64,000 nt of DNA from JAAOZP01 sp038848185. GTDB taxonomy: Archaea > Thermoproteota > EX4484-205 > JAAOZP01. How positions within the stretch are numbered: position 1 is the stretch's first letter; each line of letters begins with the position of its first letter. The notes below the pieces were generated by a model. It saw nothing but the letters and a program-made list of their open reading frames with translations. It ran no database searches and had not been told where the DNA came from. Below are positions 6,531-15,700 of the stretch, one piece after another. Location of the stretch: assembly GCA_038848185.1 (NCBI GenBank), contig JAWCNV010000010.1, forward strand, positions 1 through 64,000. The letters run 5' to 3'. The position numbers and the translations under genes are program-made.

Positions 6531-9314
6531 TCATCTTTCGAAAACTATCTCATACCAGATTGTCCTGAACTCTGACCCGATAGTGAAAGACTTGTAGGAG
6601 CCTTCGCTGGATACTGGTACCTCCATGACCCTGTTTCCAAGGTTATCCAGTCCCCAAACCTTCATCCCCGCCTCAGTTTTGATCTTGATTGTTGCAGGAA
6701 CCCCCTCAACCAAGGTTGGTGCGGAACCCCAGTCTCTGCCGCATGTTATCCGACCATTAAATATCTCAATCTCAGTGAGTTCATTAGCCTCCCACTTTAA
6801 CAGCTCTCTGCTACCATTATAGTCTCTGAGGGCCATACCCGTGTTTGTCACATAGCCGGCAGCCACTAGGAGCGCTTTTTCACAATGTTCCAGGTTCTCG
6901 CCATCGAGCGACGAGAATGCTATGACGCTCCAGCCATCCAATAGTGAATCACCCGGCTCAACAATAATCGTTCCAAAGTCGAATAGTCTCCCCCCTCCGA
7001 AGCCTATGATGCCAATACTCTTCGGCGTGTTCACCGTAATAACTCCCCTACCTGCATTCGACGTGTCCCATGTCACCTCCTCATTGTCCGACCTGTAGGT
7101 TGATCCAGAAACCCTTATGTCGCTGAAGTTGCTGAATTCAGTGCCCCAGACATCTATCTCCGTCCTATGCAGCAGAGATAACAGGGGGTTCAGCCCTACG
7201 TGTTTAGCGTCTGGCAGACCCCAAGCCCAGACCTGCCTATTAAGCAAGTTCATCTCGTCCTCCCTAGTCAGCTTCGCGACAACAAGCTTGTTTGCTGGCT
7301 TAACATCTCCTCTAACAAATATTAGGTGTGCAGGTATCAGCATGGCCATGTGGATAGGGTGCTGATCCATGTCGAAGAACCCTCTTATCTTCGAGGAGTT
7401 CCAATTGCCCCTGCTACCGTAGGCGAACATGAATACTCCATCCCAATCCTGTAGAGCAGCATAAGTAGCTATAGTCAAGACTGCTTCAGCATCATACATG
7501 TTTGGCGCAGGATGACCATACTCTGTTACGAAATGAGGCTTGTTCAGAACGTTCTTTACGGCTAAGCCAACTATTGTGCTATCCCTAGGGTTGTTCACCA
7601 TCGGCTTGTTTTCCACATACCAGTTTACTGGATCCCAAGAAGTACCGGGAAACTGCGGGTGCTGCCAGTAGGCGTGAGTATCAACTATATCCATTTCCGA
7701 CATTATGCTCGGTGGGCTGCAGCTGCTGCTGATCGTCCCTATGACGAGTGCTTTTGATCGTAATTCCTCCTTTATGAAATTGCGCATATTTAGGAAGAAC
7801 TCCTCCTCCAAGTAGTAGAGAAACTCTAACCAATCGCTGTCGGCATAGGTTCTTCGACGGTTCACCCAATCTTCGAAGGATACTATCTCAACCGTACCCT
7901 GCTCAAGACTCTCCCCCTCCCTGAGGGAGCCCCAAGTGCTTCTAAGGAAGTTTGTGGACCCATACTTTAATAGGAGATAATTGTTCCACTTGTCCCTCAG
8001 CCTGCTCTTGAAAACTTCTGGAAGCTTATCTAGAACGCCCATAAGCCAGGAGTTTATGAGCCCCTGCTCGTTAACTATCTCGACAAAAGCTATCGCCGGG
8101 TCCTCAGCATAGGTCATGCCGGTATAGGGGTTGAAATGGGTAAGAAGTTGTTCAGCATATTCCTTCTCAAGATTCTCGATCTCTTCCATGAAGAATCCTA
8201 GGGCCTGATGATCCTTCCATTCTATGGACTCAATTTCTCTTGGCAAGCCGTCCTCGGGCGTAAACCTCCTCGCTACGAGCAGGTTGAGGTCTACATATAT
8301 CCCGTTCTCCTTAAGCTGGTATATGAAGTAGTCTAGTTTGTCAAGTGCCTCCTCGCTCAGGAGCCTAGTGCCCAGGAGAGGCTTTAGAGCCCCCCAGCTC
8401 GTCCACCCTTGGGAATCCTTCTCGAAATCGAAGATGGGGGTAAAGGCTTGGCTGTTTGGATCAGACCATCCAAAAGCGTCTATATAGAAGTTGCCGCTCC
8501 ACTCCCTACCCGTCCACTCTCCAACTATAACTCCTACTGCTTTCACTCTGGTAGGGTCGCATTTGGGAAAGCCTATTTGAGATGGGGGGTTGACGCTCAG
8601 ATCCCAGCTTAATTGAACCCATTGGTCGCCCTTGCTGCTGAAGCTAGTTATGTCTGGGCCAGCGTCCCCCCAGTTCCATTTATCGTCCATTATGAATATC
8701 TTAGCCTGAATATTTATGGTTGCAGCCTCCTCTGGAACCTTCATCCAAACCGATAGCTTCTTGTTGCTCAAGTCCATTGGGGTGTCGAGGATGACTTGTA
8801 CCCCTCCAGTATCGCCCAAGCTGCGGTTGAAGTAGAGTTTAAGGCTTCCTGAGCCATGGTATGCTTCAGCAACCGTTTGGGAAACGCCGCCAACTTCAAA
8901 AATGTTGTATTCCCAGTTCGCGTCTAAACCATGAAAGCGCACAGCATTAACTCCAAACTTGGCTAGCCTCGCAGCAATCTTCTCAGCCTCATCCTTCTCC
9001 GGGAAACAAGCACCTCCTCCAATATTAACACCTAGGAACTTTATTCTTTTTCCATCGACGTAAAGATGGCTGTCACTCCCCACCGTTACGTAACCAAGAT
9101 TCCCAGCAGGCTTTTCGAGTCTCTCACTAAGGCTAACCACCGTTTTACTATAATCATCCCATGGAAGGTGAAACGGAAAAATTCTGCTTCCGACTACTAT
9201 CGGTTCTGGCGTCGTTTGGGTTCCTAGTTTAGGCATGCTTTTGAGAAGGATTAAAAATAAGATAAAGATTATGATTGCACCCAATACGGTAATGACTGAA
9301 ACTTCCTTTTTCAT
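6531..9314 (-). CDS. Membrane-anchored GH5-like glycosidase with inserted carbohydrate-binding domain
   Basis: Predicted extracellular glycoside hydrolase of 927 residues. The frame stays open further upstream, but that part only mirrors the neighbouring gene. The ATG at 9314 is preceded by GAGGTAGGAA and opens with a signal anchor (hydrophobic residues 7-24). A TIM-barrel hydrolase begins at about residue 75 (LGVNIGGG, VNAVRFHG). The likely acid/base is Glu416 (EIVNEQG) and the likely nucleophile is Glu598 (VTEYGHP), as in clan GH-A/GH5. Between barrel segments, residues about 136-308 form a jelly-roll carbohydrate-binding-like module related to the one in the protein at 34889-36565. After about residue 610 come beta-rich C-terminal domains. 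It probably attacks a beta-linked polysaccharide such as mannan or glucan at the cell surface. Exact specificity is unknown. Confidence 0.8.
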   Translation of the reverse strand: MKKEVSVITVLGAIIIFILFLILLKSMPKLGTQTTPEPIVVGSRIFPFHLPWDDYSKTVVSLSERLEKPAGNLGYVTVGSDSHLYVDGKRIKFLGVNIGGGACFPEKDEAEKIAARLAKFGVNAVRFHGLDANWEYNIFEVGGVSQTVAEAYHGSGSLKLYFNRSLGDTGGVQVILDTPMDLSNKKLSVWMKVPEEAATINIQAKIFIMDDKWNWGDAGPDITSFSSKGDQWVQLSWDLSVNPPSQIGFPKCDPTRVKAVGVIVGEWTGREWSGNFYIDAFGWSDPNSQAFTPIFDFEKDSQGWTSWGALKPLLGTRLLSEEALDKLDYFIYQLKENGIYVDLNLLVARRFTPEDGLPREIESIEWKDHQALGFFMEEIENLEKEYAEQLLTHFNPYTGMTYAEDPAIAFVEIVNEQGLINSWLMGVLDKLPEVFKSRLRDKWNNYLLLKYGSTNFLRSTWGSLREGESLEQGTVEIVSFEDWVNRRRTYADSDWLEFLYYLEEEFFLNMRNFIKEELRSKALVIGTISSSCSPPSIMSEMDIVDTHAYWQHPQFPGTSWDPVNWYVENKPMVNNPRDSTIVGLAVKNVLNKPHFVTEYGHPAPNMYDAEAVLTIATYAALQDWDGVFMFAYGSRGNWNSSKIRGFFDMDQHPIHMAMLIPAHLIFVRGDVKPANKLVVAKLTREDEMNLLNRQVWAWGLPDAKHVGLNPLLSLLHRTEIDVWGTEFSNFSDIRVSGSTYRSDNEEVTWDTSNAGRGVITVNTPKSIGIIGFGGGRLFDFGTIIVEPGDSLLDGWSVIAFSSLDGENLEHCEKALLVAAGYVTNTGMALRDYNGSRELLKWEANELTEIEIFNGRITCGRDWGSAPTLVEGVPATIKIKTEAGMKVWGLDNLGNRVMEVPVSSEGSYKSFTIGSEFRTIWYEIVFER

Positions 9315-9510
9315 TGGGTTTCCTACCTCATGGGAGAAAAATAAACATTGCGGGCATAAGTGAGGACATTCTAAGTATTCGGATGAGAATTTTCTCCATA
9401 CGCTATTAGCCGAAAAGATTACATGTTTAGCCTTCACCGCGCAACATCCAGAATGTCCTTGAAAACTAGCATAATTTAGGTTTATTAGTGCCGTCAAGTC
9501 TAAGATAACT
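9315..9510. promoter_or_regulatory. Divergent promoter region with long-range inverted repeat
   Basis: About 200 bases between the leftward GH5-like gene and the rightward RraA-like gene. AGGACATTCT (9363-9372) and its exact complement AGAATGTCCT (9450-9459) sit 77 bases apart. An A/T-rich TTTAGGTTTATTAG (about 9476-9488) is a TATA candidate for the rightward gene. A paired operator is possible, but a 10-bp match is weak evidence. Confidence 0.3.
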
Positions 9511-9516
9511 TGGAAA

Positions 9517-10224
9517 ATGAAGACGCGTAACTCGGTTTCAGATAAAGATCGAGAGATAATCAGGCGCTTAATGGAGGTTCGCACCTCTGACGTGATAGAC
9601 GCTTTAGACAGGTATAATGTCCACGGTTCAACAATAGTTTCAGAGGAGATAAAGCCTCTTTTCAACGATATAAAGATGGCTGGGGTTGCATTAACCCTAC
9701 GCCTCCTTAAGACAAAGGAGCCGATTCCAACAATGACTCCAGAAGAGTATGAACAGTATGTTGCAGACTGGTATGGTAAAAGAAACAATGCTGAACTCTT
9801 CCTAAAGATAGCTGAGCCTGGGCATGTTCTGGTTGCTGACGCAGGCGGATACACTCAAGTCGGCTTCTGGGGGTCCCTCATAGCATTAATAGCTAGGGAT
9901 AAGGGTATAACTGGTCTGGTTATAGATGGTGGCTGCAGAGACGTTGGGGAGATTAGAAAGGAGAGGTTTCCTGTTTTCTGCAGAGGAGTTGGACGTACAG
10001 AAACCATTGGCAGACAGGAGCTTCGCCCTGAGGACATTAACATACCTGTTACTATCGGAGGGGTTCTAGTTGAGCCCGGGGACTTCATAATGGGTGACGA
10101 TGATGGTGTTGTCGTCATACCTAGAAATCTGGCTGAGGCTGTGTCCCAAAGAGCCTTAAAACAGTTTCAGGAGGACCGTAGAAATCAAAAGCCTTATCTT
10201 GAAAAATTCGGAATCCGGCTCTAA
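9517..10224 (+). CDS. RraA-like / HMG-aldolase family protein
   Basis: A 235-residue protein of the RraA / 4-hydroxy-4-methyl-2-oxoglutarate aldolase fold. The active-site signature is visible: a glycine-rich loop GYTQVGFWGSL (111-121) and DGGCRD (137-142), whose Arg141 and Asp142 match the catalytic arginine and metal-site aspartate of the aldolases. The C-terminal DDDGVVVIP segment is also typical. It probably cleaves or decarboxylates a 2-oxo acid using Mg2+. The name RraA (RNase E inhibitor) applies only to the E. coli branch and is unlikely here. It sits 14 bases before a PPC-domain gene, so the two form an operon. The long insertion rich in Glu and Tyr (residues 65-95) is seen in the archaeal and dehydratase-associated subgroup. 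Confidence 0.82.
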   Translation: MKTRNSVSDKDREIIRRLMEVRTSDVIDALDRYNVHGSTIVSEEIKPLFNDIKMAGVALTLRLLKTKEPIPTMTPEEYEQYVADWYGKRNNAELFLKIAEPGHVLVADAGGYTQVGFWGSLIALIARDKGITGLVIDGGCRDVGEIRKERFPVFCRGVGRTETIGRQELRPEDINIPVTIGGVLVEPGDFIMGDDDGVVVIPRNLAEAVSQRALKQFQEDRRNQKPYLEKFGIRL

Positions 10225-10238
10225 GGGAGGCTGAAAGA

Positions 10239-10685
10239 ATGGAGTACTGGGAAACCCGATTAGGGAGAATAATCGTCTTCAGGTGCGACAGGGGAGAGGA
10301 CCTTTTAAAAACTATTGAGAAAGTTGCTAACGAGAATAATGTTGTTAACGGAGTCATTGTCTCGGCGATAGGCACCCTTGGAAAATGCCGTATACACCGA
10401 GTTACCTCAAAAGGTCTGCCTCCTGAGGAAGCGTATATTGAGATAGATGGGCCGCTAGAAGTCAACTCTGTTGACGGGATTATTGCAAACGGGAAGCTTC
10501 ATGCACATATCTCTGTTTCAGACAGTAAGGCAACTTATGGAGGCCACTTGGAACCCGGAAGCCCAGTCCTATATTTAGCTGAGATAGTTTTAGCTGAGAT
10601 GATCGGTGTCTTTTTCAACCGTGAATTCGATGAGAAAACCCGTCTAAGCCTCTTGAAAGAGGCTTCAAAGGGGAAAGATGATTAG
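10239..10685 (+). CDS. PPC-domain (DUF296) protein
   Basis: A 148-residue single PPC/DUF296 domain, the fold that in plants accompanies AT-hooks but in prokaryotes stands alone as a trimer with a possible metal site. Conserved pieces are GRIIVFRCDRGEDLL (9-23), the VSAIGTL turn (41-47) and the histidines of HAH (88-90) and GGH (101-103), which can form a metal centre. There is no AT-hook, so DNA binding is not implied. It is co-transcribed with the RraA-like gene; a joint enzymatic step is plausible but unproven. Confidence 0.8.
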   Translation: MEYWETRLGRIIVFRCDRGEDLLKTIEKVANENNVVNGVIVSAIGTLGKCRIHRVTSKGLPPEEAYIEIDGPLEVNSVDGIIANGKLHAHISVSDSKATYGGHLEPGSPVLYLAEIVLAEMIGVFFNREFDEKTRLSLLKEASKGKDD

Positions 10686-10779
10686 GACTGTCTACTCAAA
10701 GTGAATTATTGCCCACCAGTGTCCTGCAAACATTGTATGAAAAACTATTTAATTAGCTTTTAAAGAGAACCAACGTAGC

Positions 10780-11133
10780 ATGGTTAACTACATTCAGGTT
10801 TTTACATGTACTGAAAAGAAGGAGGATGCTGAAAAGATTGCTAGAACACTGTTAGAGAGGAGACTGGCAGGTTGCATTCAGATAATTGGTCCAGTATCAA
10901 GCTTATACTGGTGGAAAGGGAAAATCGAGGAGGCTGAGGAATGGCTCTGCATAATAAAAAGTGAGAAAAGCCTTTACGAGGAGCTTGAGAAAACGATTAA
11001 GGAGAATCATCCGTATGCTGTTCCGGAAATAATAAGTATTCCAATCATTACTGGGAGTAAAGAATATCTTAATTGGCTTAGTGATATACTTTTAAGTCAA
11101 AATAAAGGAAGTGGTGAAGATAATAGCTATTGA
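10780..11133 (+). CDS. cutA: Divalent cation tolerance protein CutA
   Basis: A 117-residue CutA1 protein, a small trimeric cytoplasmic protein tied to copper and divalent-metal tolerance. Signature segments are the N-terminal strand (YIQVFTCTEKKEDAEKIA), AGCIQI (about residues 30-35), the YWWKG loop (44-48), KSEKSLYEELE, and HPYAVPEI (77-84), which carries the conserved Pro-Glu. Its length is normal. A TATA-like CTATTTAATT lies about 30 bases upstream of the ATG, so it is probably a leaderless single-gene transcript. It is convergent with the surface protein to its right. Confidence 0.93.
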   Translation: MVNYIQVFTCTEKKEDAEKIARTLLERRLAGCIQIIGPVSSLYWWKGKIEEAEEWLCIIKSEKSLYEELEKTIKENHPYAVPEIISIPIITGSKEYLNWLSDILLSQNKGSGEDNSY

Positions 11134-11222
11134 AGAAACCATGTTAAGAAATATGCTGCTCCAAAAACATAATGGTGAAAGCAGCATCACATACTATAAG
11201 GCTCTTTCCATTTCTTTCTATT

Positions 11223-12416
11223 CTAAACAGTATGCTTCTTCTTTCTTCGAACATAAAGGATTATTATTACGAGTATTACTACAACTATTATTGGAAGCGC
11301 CAATTGAAGGATCCTGCTTGTCATACCTCCACTATTCTCCGCTTCCTCGGCTTCTTTCATAATGTTTAAAGATTCGCTCAACAAGCTTCTCGCTCCCTCA
11401 ATATCTCCAACCATTATTTTATCGAAAGCGGAATGCGCTTTTAGATAAGCTTCACGAGCAAGGTTCTTGGCAGAGGAGTCTTTATACGAGGCTATGGCGT
11501 TTCTCGCAGAATCCTCCGCCTTTCCTAGTTCAACAATAAGGTCTATCATGTCCTTGTTTCCCTCGTAGCCTCCTAGACCATGTATATAGAGTGCAATCCT
11601 AAGGGTCTTAGAATCGCCCTTCTTCATCGCACCTTTACCGAAATCAGTTAGCCTGAAATGTGCATTGTAATTAGTGTATGTCTCGTTACTCCCCCTGTTA
11701 TCGCCTATGCCAAAACCTTTGAATAGGGATGGAGCTATGTTTATCATGGTTATTCCTTCACCCAGAGTGCTGAAATCCATCCAGTAGGTCATTCGGCTAG
11801 TGTCGTAAAGAGATATATTAGGGTCATATTCAGCCGGAAGATTCACTCTTACTACGGTATTCTCTCTAAAGACTTCTGCATAACTACCTCCAAAAAGGCT
11901 TACGGGGAACTCCCAGAATCCCCAGCCTACCCTGTTTATATCGCTCGAGTCTTCAACAGCCGTTAGATTTGAATCTATAAGTATCAAACCATTTTTTGAA
12001 ACCGTTATCTTTGTGACGATATCTAGAACATGGACATTGTATCTGCCGAAAAACGTTGCTGTCACGTAATCAGGCTTTTCCTCTACAATTGGTGAAGCAG
12101 TTGCATTAGATCCATAAACCTGTTGCCAGTCGCCCTCCCAAATAAACCATCCTCCCGCGCCAGTGAAATTTATCTGCGATATTGCTATGCTAGAAATGCC
12201 TCCGTTGCTATTGATCGTTATTTTAAATTCCTCCGCGGTTCCACTTATAACGGTTATGGTAACGTTTGTCTCACCGGCCACGACTAAAAGCCTCTTGGCT
12301 TCTTGCACATACGGGTTCAAAACTTTAGCAAGTTGTGGAGATGCAAACCCGATTAGAGGATTCAGCGTGAGAATAATCAGGAAAACCAGCATTAACACTG
12401 CAAACTTGTTCTTCAA
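11223..12416 (-). CDS. C-terminally anchored surface protein, family A
   Basis: Secreted protein of 397 residues with a signal peptide (hydrophobic 5-24, cleavage near FAS) and a C-terminal membrane helix (about 368-389) followed by RRKKK, so the bulk faces outward. It is beta-rich with several NxS/T sites. It shares WEGDW, a second WMDFS-like element and ALYIHGLGGYEGNK with the proteins at 33448-34623 and 34889-36565, forming a three-member family. A short helical region before the anchor (residues about 300-360) looks like a stalk. The start is TTG 12416, with a TATA-like TTTTTATAC about 30 bases upstream. It is divergent from the first transport cluster. No enzyme motif is seen; substrate binding is the likeliest role. 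Confidence 0.75.
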   Translation of the reverse strand: MKNKFAVLMLVFLIILTLNPLIGFASPQLAKVLNPYVQEAKRLLVVAGETNVTITVISGTAEEFKITINSNGGISSIAISQINFTGAGGWFIWEGDWQQVYGSNATASPIVEEKPDYVTATFFGRYNVHVLDIVTKITVSKNGLILIDSNLTAVEDSSDINRVGWGFWEFPVSLFGGSYAEVFRENTVVRVNLPAEYDPNISLYDTSRMTYWMDFSTLGEGITMINIAPSLFKGFGIGDNRGSNETYTNYNAHFRLTDFGKGAMKKGDSKTLRIALYIHGLGGYEGNKDMIDLIVELGKAEDSARNAIASYKDSSAKNLAREAYLKAHSAFDKIMVGDIEGARSLLSESLNIMKEAEEAENSGGMTSRILQLALPIIVVVILVIIILYVRRKKKHTV

Positions 12417-12756
12417 GGGTCAATATAAAGCTTTGACACAATAGTATAAAAACTTTATCTCGTCACTTAGCTAATTCACCATGTAACAGTGAAGGTTCTA
12501 ACCGCTGGAGGAGGAAAAAGACATGATGATTGCTATAATGTCAGCAAACTAATTATTTTTGCAGGTGGGGCAATGGTATTTCAATGATATAGAGCATTTA
12601 TCGCCTTCTATGAAGCTAATAACCACTGGACAGTTACCTGATGATTCTTTTCATGCTCCTTTTCTCCTGAAAGGTATCTGGAAGCGGGGGAAAGTATTTC
12701 AGGAAGTGTTTAACGAGTTAAGCTTATAAACCGCGTCTTATATCTAACCTTAAACA
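12417..12756. other. Divergent intergenic region with possible decayed gene
   Basis: Holds the promoters for the two flanking genes (TATA-like ATAGTATAAAAA near 12440-12455 for the left gene, AGCTTATAAA at 12721-12730 for the right). Two short overlapping plus-strand frames lie between them: 12489-12587 (GTG start, 32 residues, beginning VKVLTAGGGKRHDD) and 12559-12729 (TTG start, 56 residues). Read as one frameshifted reading frame they could be a remnant of a lost gene, but no family is recognisable and chance cannot be excluded. Confidence 0.3.
12721..12730 (+). promoter_or_regulatory. TATA-like box of the first transport cluster
   Basis: AGCTTATAAA is centred 31 bases before the ATG at 12757, the distance expected for archaeal transcription starting at or just before the start codon. 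No Shine-Dalgarno sequence precedes the ATG. Confidence 0.55.
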
Positions 12757-15700
12757 ATGCGCCACATATCGTTTACCGGTCTCAGGACCCCCCTGATACT
12801 TTCACTATTGGTCTTGATGCTTTTAACGCAGCTGACTTTCGTAACAGGATCCGTATCTTCGAGCAAAAGTAGTCCAGTCCAAATAAGCGATATTGGTAGT
12901 TTGAGCTTTGAAAACATCTTGGGGCATGTTGAAACCCTATCAGGATTCGGTTCCCGTGTTGTCGGTTACGATGGTTTCTTTGAGGCTGCTGACTATATTA
13001 AAGCATACTGGTCCTCTTTAGGCTTTGAGGTACGTGAAGAGAAATTTGACATGGTGACGCCTATCGTTGAAGACTGCTCTATAAAAGTAGAGACGGGTGA
13101 TGGAACCATATTAGAGTTTGAGGCTTATCCACTTTGGCCTAATCACGTAAATCCTTGTCCCTACACAAGTCCTGAAGAGGGAGACAGGCTCATATACGTT
13201 GAAGGAGGGATTCCGGAAGATTTTGACGGCTCAAACCCGAAGGAAGCATTCGTCCTAATGGAATTTAATAATCGTTGGTATTGGAAGAACGCTGCTCTAT
13301 TCGGTGCAAAAGGCATAATATTTCTTGAACCGGAAGAAACTACCGGTATCCAAGCTATTCAAAAAGTGTTCAGTATTCCAATAAACTTCCCTCGCCTATA
13401 TGTAAGAGGCCAAACCGCCTCATATCTGAAGAATCTTGTAAAGCAAAGAGGAGAAGTCAAGATATGGGTAAACTCCAAGATGAAATGGGAACAGAAGAAA
13501 GTATCCAACATAATCGCAGTCATAGAGGGTTCTAACCCTGATACGAGAGACAAAGTGGCTGTCATAGGTGCTTACTATGATTCCTGGTCGATTGTGCCAC
13601 AGCTTTCACCAGGTGCCACAGACTCCATAGGGATATCTTTCCTGTTAGAGCTTGGCAGGCTTTTAAAGGATACTCCTCCGGAAAGAACTGTCTGGCTAGT
13701 AGCTTTCGCAGGGCATTATCAAGGTTTGGCAGGTGGCAGGGAATTCATGGAGAAACATTTTGACGAGTTAGCTAGTAAACTTGAGATGATGTTAAGCGTT
13801 GACTTGGCGAGTGAGAGCGATATTTTAGCTGTTTACGCAACCGGTTCAATGTATGGGTACTTGCAGCCACAGACGCTTTTAGCCAGATACAGTAGGTGGT
13901 TAGGTGATATCTTTTCAAAGTGGAAACCTGCTATTGAGAGTGCTATGGGTGAGGAGTATCATGTGATAAACGGGGTCACTTGGTCAGACCCGAATTGGAT
14001 AAGAAGTTCTCGCCCCTTCGAGCCTTTTCCAATATACTTCGAAGCCGAGATTTTCACCGAAGCCTGTTACGGTGGTGGTTTAGGTTTCGTTACAACGAAC
14101 ACCTTCAAAATATACCAGTATACGCCGTTAGACACAGTCGACAAGTTGATTCAAGATAATATTAGGAAACAAGTAAGCTTCCTGTGGCCAATACTGTACA
14201 ATTGCGTTAACATGGAGGTAACTTACTTCCTTGCTCCAAAAAGGATAGCAACTGACTGGGGGTTAATCACTCTAACGATTCAGCTGGCTACGTATGATAA
14301 GATTACCGACTGGTTTAGAAGCTACTATCATGAGGATGCGATTTTTCTGGTTTCTGTTAGTGGGATTTCGTCTTCTCAGCAGCAAGTGGTTTACGCAGGT
14401 TTCTCAGCCCCCTCTTCAATAGGCTCTTTAAGAAGTGCTGTGGTACAGGGTGTGACAGTTGGACTGTTTGCCTCCTCTTCTGGTGTAAGCCAAGGGCAGG
14501 TTCAGCAGGGTTCGCTTGCAACCCCTCTTGGGTTCACCATGGTTGCTAAGCCTGATGCTCAAGGGCAGGTAGTTATTAAAGGAATAAGGCCTTTAACAGG
14601 TATTGACGTGCAAGCATACGTTATTGATCCGGAAACTGGAAAAATATTATGTGCAACAGACACCGGGCCATTTGGAACCACCAAACTTAGGTATGGTGGT
14701 CTTTTCGGACAAGCCGCTGCAGCCGCAGCACCAACCCTTACCGCAGGTATGGAGGCACTAGTTTATCTCGCAGCATCAGGTGAGGGCGCTCGCTCTTTTA
14801 ACCTCTTTGCCCCGCCATGGTGGCGATACGTTCCAATCATTAACGTTTCGTCGATCGCGATATTAGGGCTTATTGATCCAGTTAACATTAAGGATGCGGC
14901 AGGACTGACACTAGAGGTCTACAACTTCATTTCTCACAGCTACCTTATTTGGAGAGATACTCTTTCACCATGGCCAGAAACCATGGCTTTCATTCAACCA
15001 GATGTTCCTGTCGAAATCTTGATAAAAAGCGGAGGACGAATAGTGGCTATTTTAAACAATGCCTCCAGCAAGTATCCTGAGGGTCAAGGCTACCTGCTTA
15101 AGCATGGTGAGACAAAAATCTTAACGATGTTTGATGCTGTAGATAGTGTGTTTTATCTTGCTCAGGCTAGAGCCGGCTTTTTGATGGAAAGAATGTCAGC
15201 AAATCCGAAGCTTGTACTCCATCTTGAGAAGATGAACAGTTTCAGAAAAGCCTCGGAAGAAGATCTGCAGAATGGGAAACTAGGTGAGTTCTACTCCCTA
15301 TCTATTGCCTGCTGGCAATATGCGTTGCATGCTTACCTTTCTTCCTTCGAGCTAACATATGACGTTGTTAATACAGCGTCTTTCTTCTTCTTCCTATCGG
15401 CCGCCTTCATAATTCTGGTTGCTAGGTTAATCGCAAGAAGAGAAGCCGGGGTAAAGCGTATGATGTATATAATCGCTTTATTCTTAGTGGTAAATGTGCT
15501 TTTAGGATTAATTCATCCTGGTTACGCTATTTCATCAAATATCTGGATGCTTATAAATGGGTTGGCCATAATCCTGTTCTCAATCCTCTTGGTTTACGTT
15601 GTGATAGATGAGTTTAATGATGCTGTGAAAAGCATAAGCCAATCAATCCTTGGCTATCATAAATCTGACATTGAGAGAAACAGCTTCATATTCTCCGCTT

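Noticed and set aside
9315..9854. N-terminal extension of the surface GH5-like protein by 180 residues
   Set aside because: The extra stretch runs antisense through the RraA-like gene and has no domain; an internal ATG at 9314 has a ribosome binding site and starts with a proper signal anchor.
11111..11369. Short plus-strand frames after cutA
   Set aside because: They overlap the cutA end and the 3' part of the anchored surface protein in antisense and lack start signals or recognisable sequence.
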